A stretch of 64,000 bases of DNA, from the NCBI RefSeq assembly GCF_009363115.1, contig NZ_CP045298.1:1828001-1892000 (forward strand), written 5' to 3'. The notes under the pieces are model-generated. The model was not told the DNA's origin. It did no database searches and saw nothing but the letters and a program-made list of their open reading frames with translations. Positions 44,512 through 53,749 of the stretch are shown here, one piece after another (the first letter of the stretch is position 1; every line of letters begins with the position of its first letter). The position numbers were made by a program, and so were the translations under genes. The stretch is from Paenibacillus brasilensis (GTDB lineage: Bacteria > Bacillota > Bacilli > Paenibacillales > Paenibacillaceae).

Positions 44512-45372
44512 CTACATTAACGCTAGTGCAAACATAAGCGTCAGCATCACTAGTACATAGCTGGAAAACATAATCGAACGCCAAGGCATTTGAATGATCG
44601 GCTCTTGCTGAGGATCTAGAATACGTGAAATACGATAATTAATGGATGTTTCAGCAAAAGAGGAACAAGCGACGGAGTTTACCAGACGGGTATTAGCAGG
44701 TTTCATACTTAGAAGCTTGAGCAATGCGCTCCCAATTCCCATCGGCGAACCTGTTCGATGAATCGCTTCGTTGTCAGCCAAAATTTCACGGGCTATCTTA
44801 TAATGGTTGGTAATATGACGTAGCACCGGCAGATAGAACAGCAATGTGGCGCACATTTGCAGCAGCCATGTCTTCAAAGGATCATAATGTTTCATATGAT
44901 ACGCTTCATGGTATACGACAGCCTCCTCCTCGTGTTTGTCTAGTACAGACAGCAATGCGGAGGATAACACAATGCGCGGCTTCCACAATCCCATGGTGAA
45001 GGCAGCAGGCTTGGCATAATCAATGACCCAAATCCGGCCAGCTCCAATTTCACGATAACGTTCACCCAGTGCCTCCGTCAGCGACAGGTCACGCATTCGA
45101 TGCAGTCTGCGGAAAGCCGCCCGCGTGGCCATACACTGTCGGATCGCTTCGCCCCCGGCGATGCCGAAGGTAAGGAAGACGAGCCCGCTAAGCGCATCTA
45201 CCATGTAGCCGATTCCGTAATTTTGCAACAGACTTCTGCAAATTTGAAACACGTTAAAATTCAATTCCCAGCCGAAAATGTGCTGCCCGGCGTACATCCC
45301 CATCTGTATAAGGGCGAAACCCGATATCAAGGCGCCTGCTGTAAACAGTAATTTAGAACGTGTTTTCCACAT
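44512..45372 (-). CDS. BlaR1/M56-family metallopeptidase sensor
   Basis: This 286-aa membrane protease has the zinc-binding HExxH motif within VVYHEAYHMKHYDP (about residue 143), several membrane helices and a short C-terminal part. There is no extracellular penicillin-binding domain, so it is the short antirepressor type found beside BlaI homologues. It is the second gene of a pair with the repressor (3-nt gap). Confidence 0.88.
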   Translation of the reverse strand: MWKTRSKLLFTAGALISGFALIQMGMYAGQHIFGWELNFNVFQICRSLLQNYGIGYMVDALSGLVFLTFGIAGGEAIRQCMATRAAFRRLHRMRDLSLTEALGERYREIGAGRIWVIDYAKPAAFTMGLWKPRIVLSSALLSVLDKHEEEAVVYHEAYHMKHYDPLKTWLLQMCATLLFYLPVLRHITNHYKIAREILADNEAIHRTGSPMGIGSALLKLLSMKPANTRLVNSVACSSFAETSINYRISRILDPQQEPIIQMPWRSIMFSSYVLVMLTLMFALALM

Positions 45373-45375
45373 CGT

Positions 45376-45789
45376 CTACATTTCCTTTTTCCATTGTTTA
45401 ATTTTTTGTTCCAGACGTTCGATCAGCACAGGATCGGCCACCTCCAGAGCATCAATCATGTGATTGACGGCAAGTGGACCAAATTCATCCACCAATTCGT
45501 GGCTCAGCTCCTTGGACTGTTCGTCCATGAACTCTTCCCTGCTGAGAACCGGGCGATATAAAGACGTTCTTCCACGGATACTCTTACTAAGTATTCCCTT
45601 TTCCACCAAACGATTCATAACAGTCATTACCGTATTGAAGTTAAAGTCACGATCCCCCTCCAACGCGGTCTGCACTTCTTTGATACTCCGATCCGAAGTG
45701 GACCATAAAATATCCATGATTTTGGCTTCCAGAGGTCCGAAAAAACGGTTGAGTCCAGTTTCGCCAGCTTTAAAATTCATTCGTTTCAT
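45376..45789 (-). CDS. BlaI/MecI/CopY-family repressor
   Basis: This 137-aa winged-helix repressor has the family N-terminus GPLEAKIMDILWSTSDRSIKEV, followed by FNTVMTVMNRLVEKGIL and the C-terminal dimerisation region. ATG 45789 is chosen over GTG 45798 because GAGGTG then lies 8 nt away. The operator is 13 nt upstream of the start, so it is autoregulated. The M56 protease downstream probably cleaves it on stress. Confidence 0.9.
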   Translation of the reverse strand: MKRMNFKAGETGLNRFFGPLEAKIMDILWSTSDRSIKEVQTALEGDRDFNFNTVMTVMNRLVEKGILSKSIRGRTSLYRPVLSREEFMDEQSKELSHELVDEFGPLAVNHMIDALEVADPVLIERLEQKIKQWKKEM

Positions 45790-45801
45790 AAGAAGCACCT
45801 C

Positions 45802-45820
45802 ACACTACCGATTGTAGTGT
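45802..45820. promoter_or_regulatory. BlaI-type operator upstream of the blaI-like gene
   Basis: ACACTAC-CGATT-GTAGTGT is a perfect 7-5-7 dyad overlapping the expected promoter of the repressor operon. Confidence 0.75.
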
Positions 45821-45935
45821 ATGTATCCTGATAAAGTCAACCGTCACATCTAGTGTCGGCTTCTTCAAGGAATTCATATATCTCCGCCGAATGTCTCCAT
45901 TCGGCGGAAGTCCATCAGCTTAGATGACCTTTAGT

Positions 45936-46775
45936 TCAATCGGCCAATCTGTAGCCTACACCTCTTACAGTCGCTATATATTCAGGCTCAGCAGGTCGGT
46001 CGTCCAGCTTCTTGCGCAGGCTTTTGACATGTACGTCCACAACGTTGCTGCCGCCCACAAAATCCGTCTCCCAGATATCGTGCATCATTTGCTCACGAGA
46101 GATCACTTTGCCTTGAGCATCAATCAGCTTCAACAGCAAATCATATTCTGTTTTGGTCAAACTCAATTGTTTTTCTTCTTTATATACTAGCATTTTGTCA
46201 CGGTCAATCCAAATATCCTTGAACACGGTACGACGGCTGGTCTGCTCGGCCTGGCGGGAAGCTGCCGGATGACGTACAATCATCCGTTCGATATCGTGCA
46301 CCATGTGATTGGAAACCAGCGGCCATACCAGAACCTCTTCGGAAGGGAGCAGTTCATGCGCTCGTACTGCTAACCGATCCTGAACCACGTACATGACGGG
46401 AATCCCTTTCATATGCTCTGCTGCAAGACGATTGCGGAAATCCAGCAACTCACTACGTGTATCAGTAGCAGTCAAATCGTAAATCAGCAGATCGCTTCCC
46501 AAATGGCGCTGCACTTCTGGCTCCCAACGATGGAAAACCATCACATCAAAGCACGCGTCTGACAACGTACGTACTAAACCATGAACTACACCCGGAACCG
46601 AGCTGATCAGAACGAGGCGACGTGTGGTCGGGCAATACAACGGCTCATTGGAAGGAACCGTCTGAAACGCAGGAGCAGAGGGATCAGATAACATCGTTGT
46701 CCAGCTACCATTCACCCGTGTGGGCATCTCATCTGCTTTGAAACGATTCGTTACTTGATTCGCTTGCTTTGGCAT
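45936..46775 (-). CDS. OmpR/PhoB-family response regulator with degenerate receiver
   Basis: This 279-aa protein ends with a winged-helix DNA-binding domain (about 180-277; LTKTEYDLLLKLIDAQG, VDVHVKSLRKKL, YIATVRGVGYRLA). The middle (about 45-165) has a receiver-like fold but the N-terminal acidic pair and the conserved Lys are not apparent; an Asp in LLIYDLTATD may be a vestigial acceptor. The first 45 residues are an unrelated tail. It overlaps the Fur-family gene by 25 nt and no histidine kinase gene is adjacent. Confidence 0.82.
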   Translation of the reverse strand: MPKQANQVTNRFKADEMPTRVNGSWTTMLSDPSAPAFQTVPSNEPLYCPTTRRLVLISSVPGVVHGLVRTLSDACFDVMVFHRWEPEVQRHLGSDLLIYDLTATDTRSELLDFRNRLAAEHMKGIPVMYVVQDRLAVRAHELLPSEEVLVWPLVSNHMVHDIERMIVRHPAASRQAEQTSRRTVFKDIWIDRDKMLVYKEEKQLSLTKTEYDLLLKLIDAQGKVISREQMMHDIWETDFVGGSNVVDVHVKSLRKKLDDRPAEPEYIATVRGVGYRLAD

Positions 46776-47146
46776 TCCTTACACACTCCTCCGAATACGA
46801 CATGGGCATGGGCAATGTTATATCCCGTTTCATGCGCAACCGTCTCGATCCAATCGTGTGGGACCTCGCTCATCACTTCATCTACCCGTCCACATACCTG
46901 ACAAATAATATGCTGATGATCATCCATCCGTCCATCATAACGACTCGCAGCTTCCCCCAGCTTCAGCTCGCGGATTAATTCCTTATCGGTTAAATAACGC
47001 AGCGAATTATATACCGTTCCATAGGCCAGATTATACCCGCGCTCCATTAACCGATTCATAACATCGGCCGCAGTAGGATGATCGTGGGCCTCACGAACCA
47101 CATCATACACCGCTTGGCGCTGGGAAGTTAAATTTAAGGTTCTCAT
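46751..47146 (-). CDS. Fur-family regulator, PerR-like
   Basis: This 131-aa protein has the winged-helix start TSQRQAVYDVVREAHDHPTA and DGRMDDHQHIICQVCGRV with two CxxC pairs (CQVC, CKEC) forming a structural zinc site, as in PerR. The metal-binding His and Asp residues are present, so peroxide sensing is plausible. A PerR-box-like site lies upstream. Translational coupling with the response regulator is unusual. Confidence 0.85.
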   Translation of the reverse strand: MRTLNLTSQRQAVYDVVREAHDHPTAADVMNRLMERGYNLAYGTVYNSLRYLTDKELIRELKLGEAASRYDGRMDDHQHIICQVCGRVDEVMSEVPHDWIETVAHETGYNIAHAHVVFGGVCKECQSKRIK

Positions 47147-47213
47147 ACCGCATCTCCCTTAGCTAATGCAGATTATATTTATTATTAAATAGTAATTACA
47201 ATAACAATTTAAT

Positions 47214-47228
47214 TTAGAATAAGTATAA
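47214..47228. promoter_or_regulatory. PerR-box-like site
   Basis: TTAGAAT-A-AGTATAA matches the 7-1-7 PerR box (TTAtAATnATTaTAA) with one or two mismatches. It lies between the PerR-like gene and the small plus-strand gene, so it could act on both. Confidence 0.5.
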
Positions 47229-47333
47229 ATCTTAATTTATTTCAAGTCAATGGGATCGGATAAATTAAGCCACTTTGCAACACAATGTATACAAGGTATA
47301 CATTTCAGCTTATATGCACCGGAGGGATGCTTG

Positions 47334-47633
47334 ATGAAAATACTTTGGATATTCATGCTTTTTATGCTGCTAATGCTCGGAACCAGTATGGGGGTAAACT
47401 GGCTTTCCGGTGTTCATCATCATCCCTGGGAGCCTATTTCTTTGGCTTTTCGTACCATGCGACCATCGGAATATGTCGTTCTGGCAGGAATGCTCCTGGT
47501 GCTCTTTGTAACCGTGGGCAAAAAGCCAATAGGAAACGCACTTCGCTTCCTTTTCTCGCAATGGTCACGTTTTCTGAGAATTTCCACTCCCAGCTCTGCT
47601 TCTCCGCAGGAGAGCCGTCAAAAATCAGTATAA
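47334..47633 (+). CDS. small membrane protein (99 aa)
   Basis: No family is recognised. It has two membrane helices (ILWIFMLFMLLMLGTSMGV and VVLAGMLLVLFVTVG) and a basic Ser-rich tail. ATG 47334 has GGAGGG 9 nt upstream. It is divergent from the PerR-like gene, sharing the PerR-box-like site. A hairpin at 47640-47675 lacks a T-run. Confidence 0.7.
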   Translation: MKILWIFMLFMLLMLGTSMGVNWLSGVHHHPWEPISLAFRTMRPSEYVVLAGMLLVLFVTVGKKPIGNALRFLFSQWSRFLRISTPSSASPQESRQKSV

Positions 47634-47781
47634 TGATCTGGGCGCTGCACATAAAAACAGGATGTGCAGCACCCCTATTGCTGTTCCATATTAATAAATG
47701 ACCGCATTTCCCAGAAGACAATGGAACATCGGAATGGGCATTTACCCAGTACTGATGTATGTTTTGTCGGCAGGCGCTGAC

Positions 47782-48894
47782 TCACGAGGCATCCTCTTTT
47801 CCTTTTTTATTCCGGGTCTTTTTCAGCCATGAAACGCTAAGCAGCAAGGAAGGAAAAAACACGGCAAATATCGGAAACAGCCATTTCAGCATGAACTCGC
47901 CTGTTGCAAGATGATATTGATAGTTCAGAGCCATCAATACGCAAGAAACCAGCATGATCAGCCCAAAAGGCAGGATCAGTTTATGGTAAGACATTCTTAA
48001 TACATCCTCCGCAGCCTTAACTGCCGCATAATAGAAGATGAAAATTTTAAAGAAATCAAAGATAATAACGCTCATAACTCCAATAACATCGATCCTGTCG
48101 ATAAAATCGGATATTTCTACCTTGCTGATCATAGAGAGCAGCGGGTAAGTCGCCCGTTTGAACACGTTCTCTCCCAGCGCAAGCACATTCGACAATGTAA
48201 CAACAGACAGGAGCAGCCCCCCTATCAATATAGCGGAGAGTCCTATCCCATTGGCACGGTACCCCCTTTTCAATGTAGGAAGGATCATCGCAAACGTAAC
48301 CATCTCGCCGTACGGGAGCATCACGGCTTGTGAATAGACAACTTGCCATATCGGCTGCCAGCCATGCTCAGCTATGGGCAATATATTGCCTACATCCACA
48401 ATCCCTGCCAACAAAATCAATATATTCGTAGCCAGGCCCAGCAGCAGCAGCAAAATCAACATGATGATGCCCGTCCGACCTGCAACCTCGATTCCCAGAT
48501 GCATCACATACATCACAAGTCCAATCATTAAGGCACAGATGACTGTCAACGGCGTATGCTGAAGTGTCCGGTCGGCAATCAGGATCCCCGTATCCCGCAG
48601 ATCCCGTGCTCCGCCGTAAAGAAAAAATATGATATATAAAAAAGCAAGGGCACTCCCCGCTTTCTTGCCCAAAAGGGTTCTGCAGTACTGTGTCATGAGC
48701 AAGTCGGGAAAGCGTCGGTGAAGGCTGCCATAGCATACAAAAAGGATTGCCCCCAAAACCGTGGAAATAAGGATGGCGATCCATGCATCCTTCCCTGCAT
48801 TCCTTCCGGGAATAGACATCATGGATGTGCCCATCTCAAACAGCACCATAAGAGAGATCATCTCTTTTGCACCTATCCGTATCTTTTTTTTCAT
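47782..48894 (-). CDS. spore germination receptor subunit B, APC-type permease (operon 2)
   Basis: This 370-aa GerAB/GerKB-type protein has about ten membrane helices and starts KKKIRIGAKEMISLMVLFEMGTS. ATG 48894 has AAGGAGGG. Order A-C-B in this operon, like operon 1 but without the small extra gene. Its sequence differs enough that it may sense a different germinant. Confidence 0.88.
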   Translation of the reverse strand: MKKKIRIGAKEMISLMVLFEMGTSMMSIPGRNAGKDAWIAILISTVLGAILFVCYGSLHRRFPDLLMTQYCRTLLGKKAGSALAFLYIIFFLYGGARDLRDTGILIADRTLQHTPLTVICALMIGLVMYVMHLGIEVAGRTGIIMLILLLLLGLATNILILLAGIVDVGNILPIAEHGWQPIWQVVYSQAVMLPYGEMVTFAMILPTLKRGYRANGIGLSAILIGGLLLSVVTLSNVLALGENVFKRATYPLLSMISKVEISDFIDRIDVIGVMSVIIFDFFKIFIFYYAAVKAAEDVLRMSYHKLILPFGLIMLVSCVLMALNYQYHLATGEFMLKWLFPIFAVFFPSLLLSVSWLKKTRNKKGKEDAS

Positions 48895-48920
48895 GGCCTT
48901 CCCTCCTTGTTCTATTTTCA

Positions 48921-50162
48921 CTAGTCTGATTCTCCCTTGGAATATGGATCAGTCCGCGACTGCGTGTGTTTCAGTACGGAAGTCACTTGAATACGGACGG
49001 TGCTTTCTGCAAAGTGACGGCTCCATTCGGAAGAGAGTCTTTTCCATTGTTTGGGATAGCTTCTCTCTAGCGCAAGGCCGAAGCCTATTACATCGCTGCG
49101 GGTACGCTGAACCTCCCTCACTGTTGAAGAGATCACTTTTTTCGTCTCCTCTGTCCATTGCTCCTGCAACCTTTTCATCGCCTCCGGACTTTTAAGGTTA
49201 ATCGGACACTCGGTTTCCTGTACCGCTCCGGTCTGTTTTAAGTTAATCACAAAAACAGGCTCCCCTTGCTCCATCCGAGTATGTATATTGGTTGCAGAGA
49301 ACAAGGTTTCGATGCCAATAGTATCCTTATCCTTACCGCAGCTTAACGTTGTTTCAGCACCTTTCACCTTGTTGTTGATCATTGATAATCCAACCGCCTG
49401 GTCATCGTCCAACCAGCGGACAAGTCTGTCCTTTTGGAACACCCCCATTCCGTTAATATGAACAATGGCTTTCGGTAAAATATTGTCCACATTGTTCTTG
49501 TTTGGGGCCTGCTCCAAATCCCCATCAACCTGTATACCCGTCAGCACAGGACCGCCACCCTTATTGATCATGCCGCGAATGACATCGTCGATAGTCACCG
49601 CGTAATCCCCGGCATACAAACGCTCCGATGTTTCCAGCTTTCCTGAAATATCATTGGCGGGAATTCGGCCGATCGGGGTCATGATTGCCAGCACATCCTT
49701 CCCGGTATTACCGCGTGCCACCATCATTTTCACCGACAGCCGGGTTTCTGTAGACCTTTCCAGAAAATCCATCGTATCGCCGATTCCAGCCCGTGCCAGC
49801 TTTTCTCCAATAACGACCAGTCTGATATGCGCCAGAGAAATGATCCGCGAAACCCTTTGTGAAGCTCTACGGATCGCTTGAAACAGATTCTTGCCCTTTT
49901 CCTGGTACAAGACGACAGGGGTGGTTCCTCTCGCTTTAGCTCCGGCTATTTCATCTGCCACGATGACCTGCAGGGAAACCACATAGCCCGACTCCCCATC
50001 CTCATCAATACCTATAGCCGCTACTACTGCTCTCTGGTTCAGCTCCACGGAATCCCAGCAGCCTGATAAAAATGGAATCAACAATAGCAGGACCAAGCAC
50101 AGTATCCCTATTCTCCCCTTACAGGTTACTGTGCTTTGTTCATTCCCCTTCCCCTGATACAC
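48921..50162 (-). CDS. spore germination receptor subunit C lipoprotein (operon 2)
   Basis: This Ger(x)C-family lipoprotein of about 413 aa has the lipobox LLIPFLSGC and WDSVELNQRAVVAAIGIDEDG. The start is not obvious: GTG 50162 has AGGAGGGGGG upstream and overlaps the end of gerA by 23 nt. The only ATG nearby is out of frame. Confidence 0.87.
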   Translation of the reverse strand: MYQGKGNEQSTVTCKGRIGILCLVLLLLIPFLSGCWDSVELNQRAVVAAIGIDEDGESGYVVSLQVIVADEIAGAKARGTTPVVLYQEKGKNLFQAIRRASQRVSRIISLAHIRLVVIGEKLARAGIGDTMDFLERSTETRLSVKMMVARGNTGKDVLAIMTPIGRIPANDISGKLETSERLYAGDYAVTIDDVIRGMINKGGGPVLTGIQVDGDLEQAPNKNNVDNILPKAIVHINGMGVFQKDRLVRWLDDDQAVGLSMINNKVKGAETTLSCGKDKDTIGIETLFSATNIHTRMEQGEPVFVINLKQTGAVQETECPINLKSPEAMKRLQEQWTEETKKVISSTVREVQRTRSDVIGFGLALERSYPKQWKRLSSEWSRHFAESTVRIQVTSVLKHTQSRTDPYSKGESD

Positions 50163-51774
50163 CCTGATTGCCCCCCTCCTGCATCGGTGTGGTTTTATCG
50201 GAAGAGGAATTCCCGCTTCCATCCTTCATTCGTTTCTGGTTCGTAGATGTAATGTTTATAGGACGTTTCCTCATCATCCAGAATGGGAGACGCAATACGG
50301 CATCCTTTTGACTCTGCAGCACGAAGGGACTGAAAGGGGCCATGTAGGGGGTCCCAAAAGAGCGCAGGCTGTTCATGTGTGCGATCAGCGCAATCAACCC
50401 CAATGTAATGCCATACAGCCCCATAAACGCCGACAATATCATAAAAACAAACCTGAACAGTCTCCCGGCCACCGCCATGTTATAAGCCGGAATCGCGTAG
50501 CTGGAAATCCCTGTAATTGCTACTACTATCGTGAGCAGCGGGGTGACAATCCCGGCCTGCACGGCCGCCTGTCCCAATACAAGCGCACCAATCACGGATA
50601 TCGTCTGACCACCCGCACGCGGCATTCGAATCCCCGCCTCACGTAAAATCTCAAACGTGATTTCCAAAATGAGCGCCTCCATAAATGCCGGAAAAGGAAC
50701 GGATTCCCGCTGGGCCAGTATGCTGATCAGCAGTGGGGTGGGTATCATTTCATAATGATATGTTGTTAAGGCAATGTAGAGAGAAGGCCCCAGGATGAGA
50801 ATAATGAAGCTGATATACCGAATAAGCCGAATGACAGTCCCCATATCGTAACGCTCTGAATAATCCGAAGCACTCTGAAAGAATTGGGCAAATACGGTAG
50901 GCATCACGAGTACAAACGGAGTTCCGTCTATGATAAGCGCCACTCGGCCCTCCATAATATTACTGCTGATCGTATCGGGTCTTTCTGAGTTAAAGATCGT
51001 TGGGAATGGTGTGGAAGGATTTTCCTGTATCATCTCCTCAACCGTCCCGGAATTGAATACCGCATCAATATTGATGTTTTGTATCCGTTGACGAACCTCA
51101 TCCACAACGCTCGGGTCTGCAATATTCTTCATATACAGCATGGCTACATTCGTGAGGGAAGTACTTCCCACTTTGAACATCTCCAGTGTAAGATCAGCGC
51201 TTTTAATCCGTCGCCGAACCAGGGAAATATTTGTGGACATGGATTCTACAAATCCCTCTTTCGGTCCTCTGACAACGGTCTGTGTAGTTGGCTCGCTGAC
51301 CGCCCGTGCCTCTCCTCCGTGTGTGCCGCAGGCGAGGGCTTTTTCACAACCTTCCAGTAAAACAATCGTATCGCCCATCAGGAGTTGTCCCATCATGGAA
51401 TTCCAATCATCGCATTCCTTCACCTCACCCAGTTCCAGCGCATGGCCCTGAATCCGGCTGTAAAGCTCTTCAGCACTTTCGGCCTCGGCCGCCACCTCGG
51501 CGGATGGTCGGCTAAGCAATGATTTCATGACGAGTTCATTCACGGTGTCTGTCTTGGCCATACTATCCAAAAATACAATTGCGGCAGGAACGTCTGCTTT
51601 CAATCCCAGACTAAAGCGGCGAATCAGAAAATCCGGGCTGTCCGACGTCAATTCCTTAATTTGCTGCAAGTTGGTTTCCAAATGAGCTTCAATCCTTAAA
51701 AAACGCGGAGAATTCCCATTTTTCTTGTCCGCACCCGACTTTTTATTATATTTGCGATAGGGATAGCGAATCAT
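50140..51774 (-). CDS. spore germination receptor subunit A (operon 2)
   Basis: This 544-aa GerA/GerKA-type protein has VRGPKEGFVESMSTNISLVRRRI, EGRVALIIDGTPFVLVMP and SVPFPAFMEALILEITFE, matching operon 1. ATG 51774 behind GAGG is preferred to an in-frame TTG six bases earlier. First gene of the operon. Confidence 0.92.
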   Translation of the reverse strand: MIRYPYRKYNKKSGADKKNGNSPRFLRIEAHLETNLQQIKELTSDSPDFLIRRFSLGLKADVPAAIVFLDSMAKTDTVNELVMKSLLSRPSAEVAAEAESAEELYSRIQGHALELGEVKECDDWNSMMGQLLMGDTIVLLEGCEKALACGTHGGEARAVSEPTTQTVVRGPKEGFVESMSTNISLVRRRIKSADLTLEMFKVGSTSLTNVAMLYMKNIADPSVVDEVRQRIQNINIDAVFNSGTVEEMIQENPSTPFPTIFNSERPDTISSNIMEGRVALIIDGTPFVLVMPTVFAQFFQSASDYSERYDMGTVIRLIRYISFIILILGPSLYIALTTYHYEMIPTPLLISILAQRESVPFPAFMEALILEITFEILREAGIRMPRAGGQTISVIGALVLGQAAVQAGIVTPLLTIVVAITGISSYAIPAYNMAVAGRLFRFVFMILSAFMGLYGITLGLIALIAHMNSLRSFGTPYMAPFSPFVLQSQKDAVLRLPFWMMRKRPINITSTNQKRMKDGSGNSSSDKTTPMQEGGNQGVSGEGE

Positions 51775-51976
51775 GAGCAAACCTCATCTCCAGAGTGGCA
51801 GTCCACGGACACCACTTCTTTTTCCTAATTCTTGTATGTTTGGAGTATGCTCAATCTATTCCCAGTTATACACTAAACCTAAGGGCGAAACGCTATAAGT
51901 CACACCCACGTAATAAATTTCAAATAAATTCTTATTTTCAAGCCTTATATCAGTTTTTTTGATAAAATGAAGGAAT

Positions 51977-53092
51977 ATGCCTCTCGGGAGGGTTAGCATC
52001 TTGTTCAGTACGTTTTTTGTAAATACCTGTATCCTTGTCACCTTTTTGTACATAACCGGCCTTATATCACAAAGATATAAAATCCGCCTACATACCTTAA
52101 AGCGTAAGGTACATTGGATCGGAGGGGCTCTTTTTGGGTGTTATGGCATTGTCTTGATGTACTACTCGATCCCAGTGGGTTTTAATACGATTGCCGATCT
52201 TCGCCATCTGGCCATCGTAGCTACCGCAGCTTACATTGGCGGCCCAGCAACACTTATCGCCACCCTATTTGTATGTTTAGGGAGATTATTGCTGTTTGGT
52301 GTCACCACTCAAGCCATCGTAGGGGCCTTTTTTATGATGCTTGTAGGCCTTGGTTGTGCTTTATTGTCACATCTGTCCTGGTCACGTTTAACGAAGCTGA
52401 TTGTCATGAATATTTTCGCTTTGGGTATTATTTTCTGTTCTCTCACGATTAATTTGAATAATCTTGATGATGTTCTGCATGTTTATCCGCTCCATTTTGT
52501 TATTTCCATGGCAGGCGGATTTCTACTATATCTCATTGCTGAGTCCATCAATACCTCCAATGAGCTGTTATTTCTTCTAGAGCATATCTCGTATACAGAT
52601 CATCTCACCAATTTAAGCAACAGAAGACAGCTTGAATCTTCATTAGAAGAGCAGCTTCCCCAGGCTCGTCAGCGTCACGAGCACTTATCTGTTCTGGTAT
52701 TGGATATTGATCACTTTAAGGAAGTAAACGATACCTATGGGCATGCCGCGGGGGATGCCGTGCTGCGTCAGCTTGGACAGATTTTGATAGACAAATGCCG
52801 TTCTAATGATGTAGTCACCCGTAGTGGGGGAGAAGAATTCACCGTGCTTTTGCCGAATTGTGCTTTTCGGCAAGCGCTACGCATAGCTAATCAGATCCTT
52901 AGCGGCGTAAATCAGTACGAGTTTAAGCTGGCGGACGGGCTAACCCTCAAAGCCACCGTGTCCATCGGCGTAACGACTTATCCTGGTACCGGGGGAGATA
53001 TATCCGGGGCGGCGCTGTTGGAGCAGGCGGATAAAGCATTATATGAAGCTAAAAATGCAGGGCGTAACCGGGTTTGCTCGTATGAAATATAG
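51977..53092 (+). CDS. diguanylate cyclase with 5TM sensor domain
   Basis: This 371-aa protein has an N-terminal membrane domain (about 1-195, like the 5TM-5TMR_LYT type) and a GGDEF domain (about 205-370) with an intact SGGEEF active site near residue 283, preceded by HFKEVNDTYGHAAGD. It should synthesise c-di-GMP. The start is uncertain: ATG 51977 has GAAGGA at 3 nt, while TTG 52001 has GGGAGGG at 8 nt. Confidence 0.9.
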   Translation: MPLGRVSILFSTFFVNTCILVTFLYITGLISQRYKIRLHTLKRKVHWIGGALFGCYGIVLMYYSIPVGFNTIADLRHLAIVATAAYIGGPATLIATLFVCLGRLLLFGVTTQAIVGAFFMMLVGLGCALLSHLSWSRLTKLIVMNIFALGIIFCSLTINLNNLDDVLHVYPLHFVISMAGGFLLYLIAESINTSNELLFLLEHISYTDHLTNLSNRRQLESSLEEQLPQARQRHEHLSVLVLDIDHFKEVNDTYGHAAGDAVLRQLGQILIDKCRSNDVVTRSGGEEFTVLLPNCAFRQALRIANQILSGVNQYEFKLADGLTLKATVSIGVTTYPGTGGDISGAALLEQADKALYEAKNAGRNRVCSYEI

Positions 53093-53116
53093 TTTGGAGC
53101 ATACGCTTCTACAGAA

Positions 53117-53165
53117 ATAGCCGATACAATTCTCTTATGGAGAGAGCTGTATCGGCTATTATCAT
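53117..53165. terminator. bidirectional terminator
   Basis: A perfect 13-bp stem AATAGCCGATACA/TGTATCGGCTATT with an inner TCTCT/AGAGA; between the diguanylate cyclase (plus) and Rrf2 (minus) genes. Confidence 0.85.
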
Positions 53166-53179
53166 TTTGAATAAATGTA

Positions 53180-53677
53180 CTATTCCCTTTGGAAAGATAC
53201 CTTGATATCCTTGCCTTCATTATGGCTGCAGCTACCCACTACGAGTGTTGTGCGCTTGGCGAGCGAAGCTAGTGTATGAGACTCCCATACTTCCAGCATA
53301 CGCCGTTCGCTCTCGGCTAAGATTTCGGATACGGCGGTTGCAAGCTCCTCACAAAAAGGGTTAGTCTCTGGTTCATGCATCATACCCGGGAAAATCGGAT
53401 CACCTATTTCAATGGCGTGATATATATCGGCAAGTGTAATCTGGTCCGCCGAACGGGTAAGCACATAACCTCCCTCACGGCCTTCGCGTGCTGCTATTAA
53501 TTCTGCCTGTACAAGTCGCGTTAATACCCTGCGCACTAAAGTGACTTCACAGTCAATGGAACGGGCAATAGATCCGCTGGCACATAGCTCTCCATACTTT
53601 TCCAAATAGACAAGCGCCTTTACCGCCACCCCAAGCCATCTGGGCGTTGCTGTACGTAGTCTTTTTTCACTATTCAA
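53180..53677 (-). CDS. Rrf2-family transcriptional regulator
   Basis: This regulator of about 165 aa has a winged-helix start (RTATPRWLGVAVKALVYLEK) and REGREGGYVLTR, typical of Rrf2. A Cys triplet for an Fe-S cluster is not in the usual arrangement, so it is more like the YwnA/CymR branch. TTG 53677 is preferred over GTG 53689 because AGGGGTG then lies 9 nt away. Confidence 0.85.
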   Translation of the reverse strand: MNSEKRLRTATPRWLGVAVKALVYLEKYGELCASGSIARSIDCEVTLVRRVLTRLVQAELIAAREGREGGYVLTRSADQITLADIYHAIEIGDPIFPGMMHEPETNPFCEELATAVSEILAESERRMLEVWESHTLASLAKRTTLVVGSCSHNEGKDIKVSFQRE

Positions 53678-53749
53678 ATGAAATGACACCCCTAAGCTGT
53701 AGAAACTTCGTTGAATGCATTGTACGTGAAGTCAGAAGTAAGTTCAAGC

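Noticed and set aside
45888..45912. CCGCCGAATG palindrome as terminator of the response-regulator gene
   Set aside because: The stem is strong but no T-run follows on the minus strand, so it is not listed as a terminator.
47640..47675. GCTGCACAT/ATGTGCAGC hairpin as a terminator
   Set aside because: No T-run on either strand.
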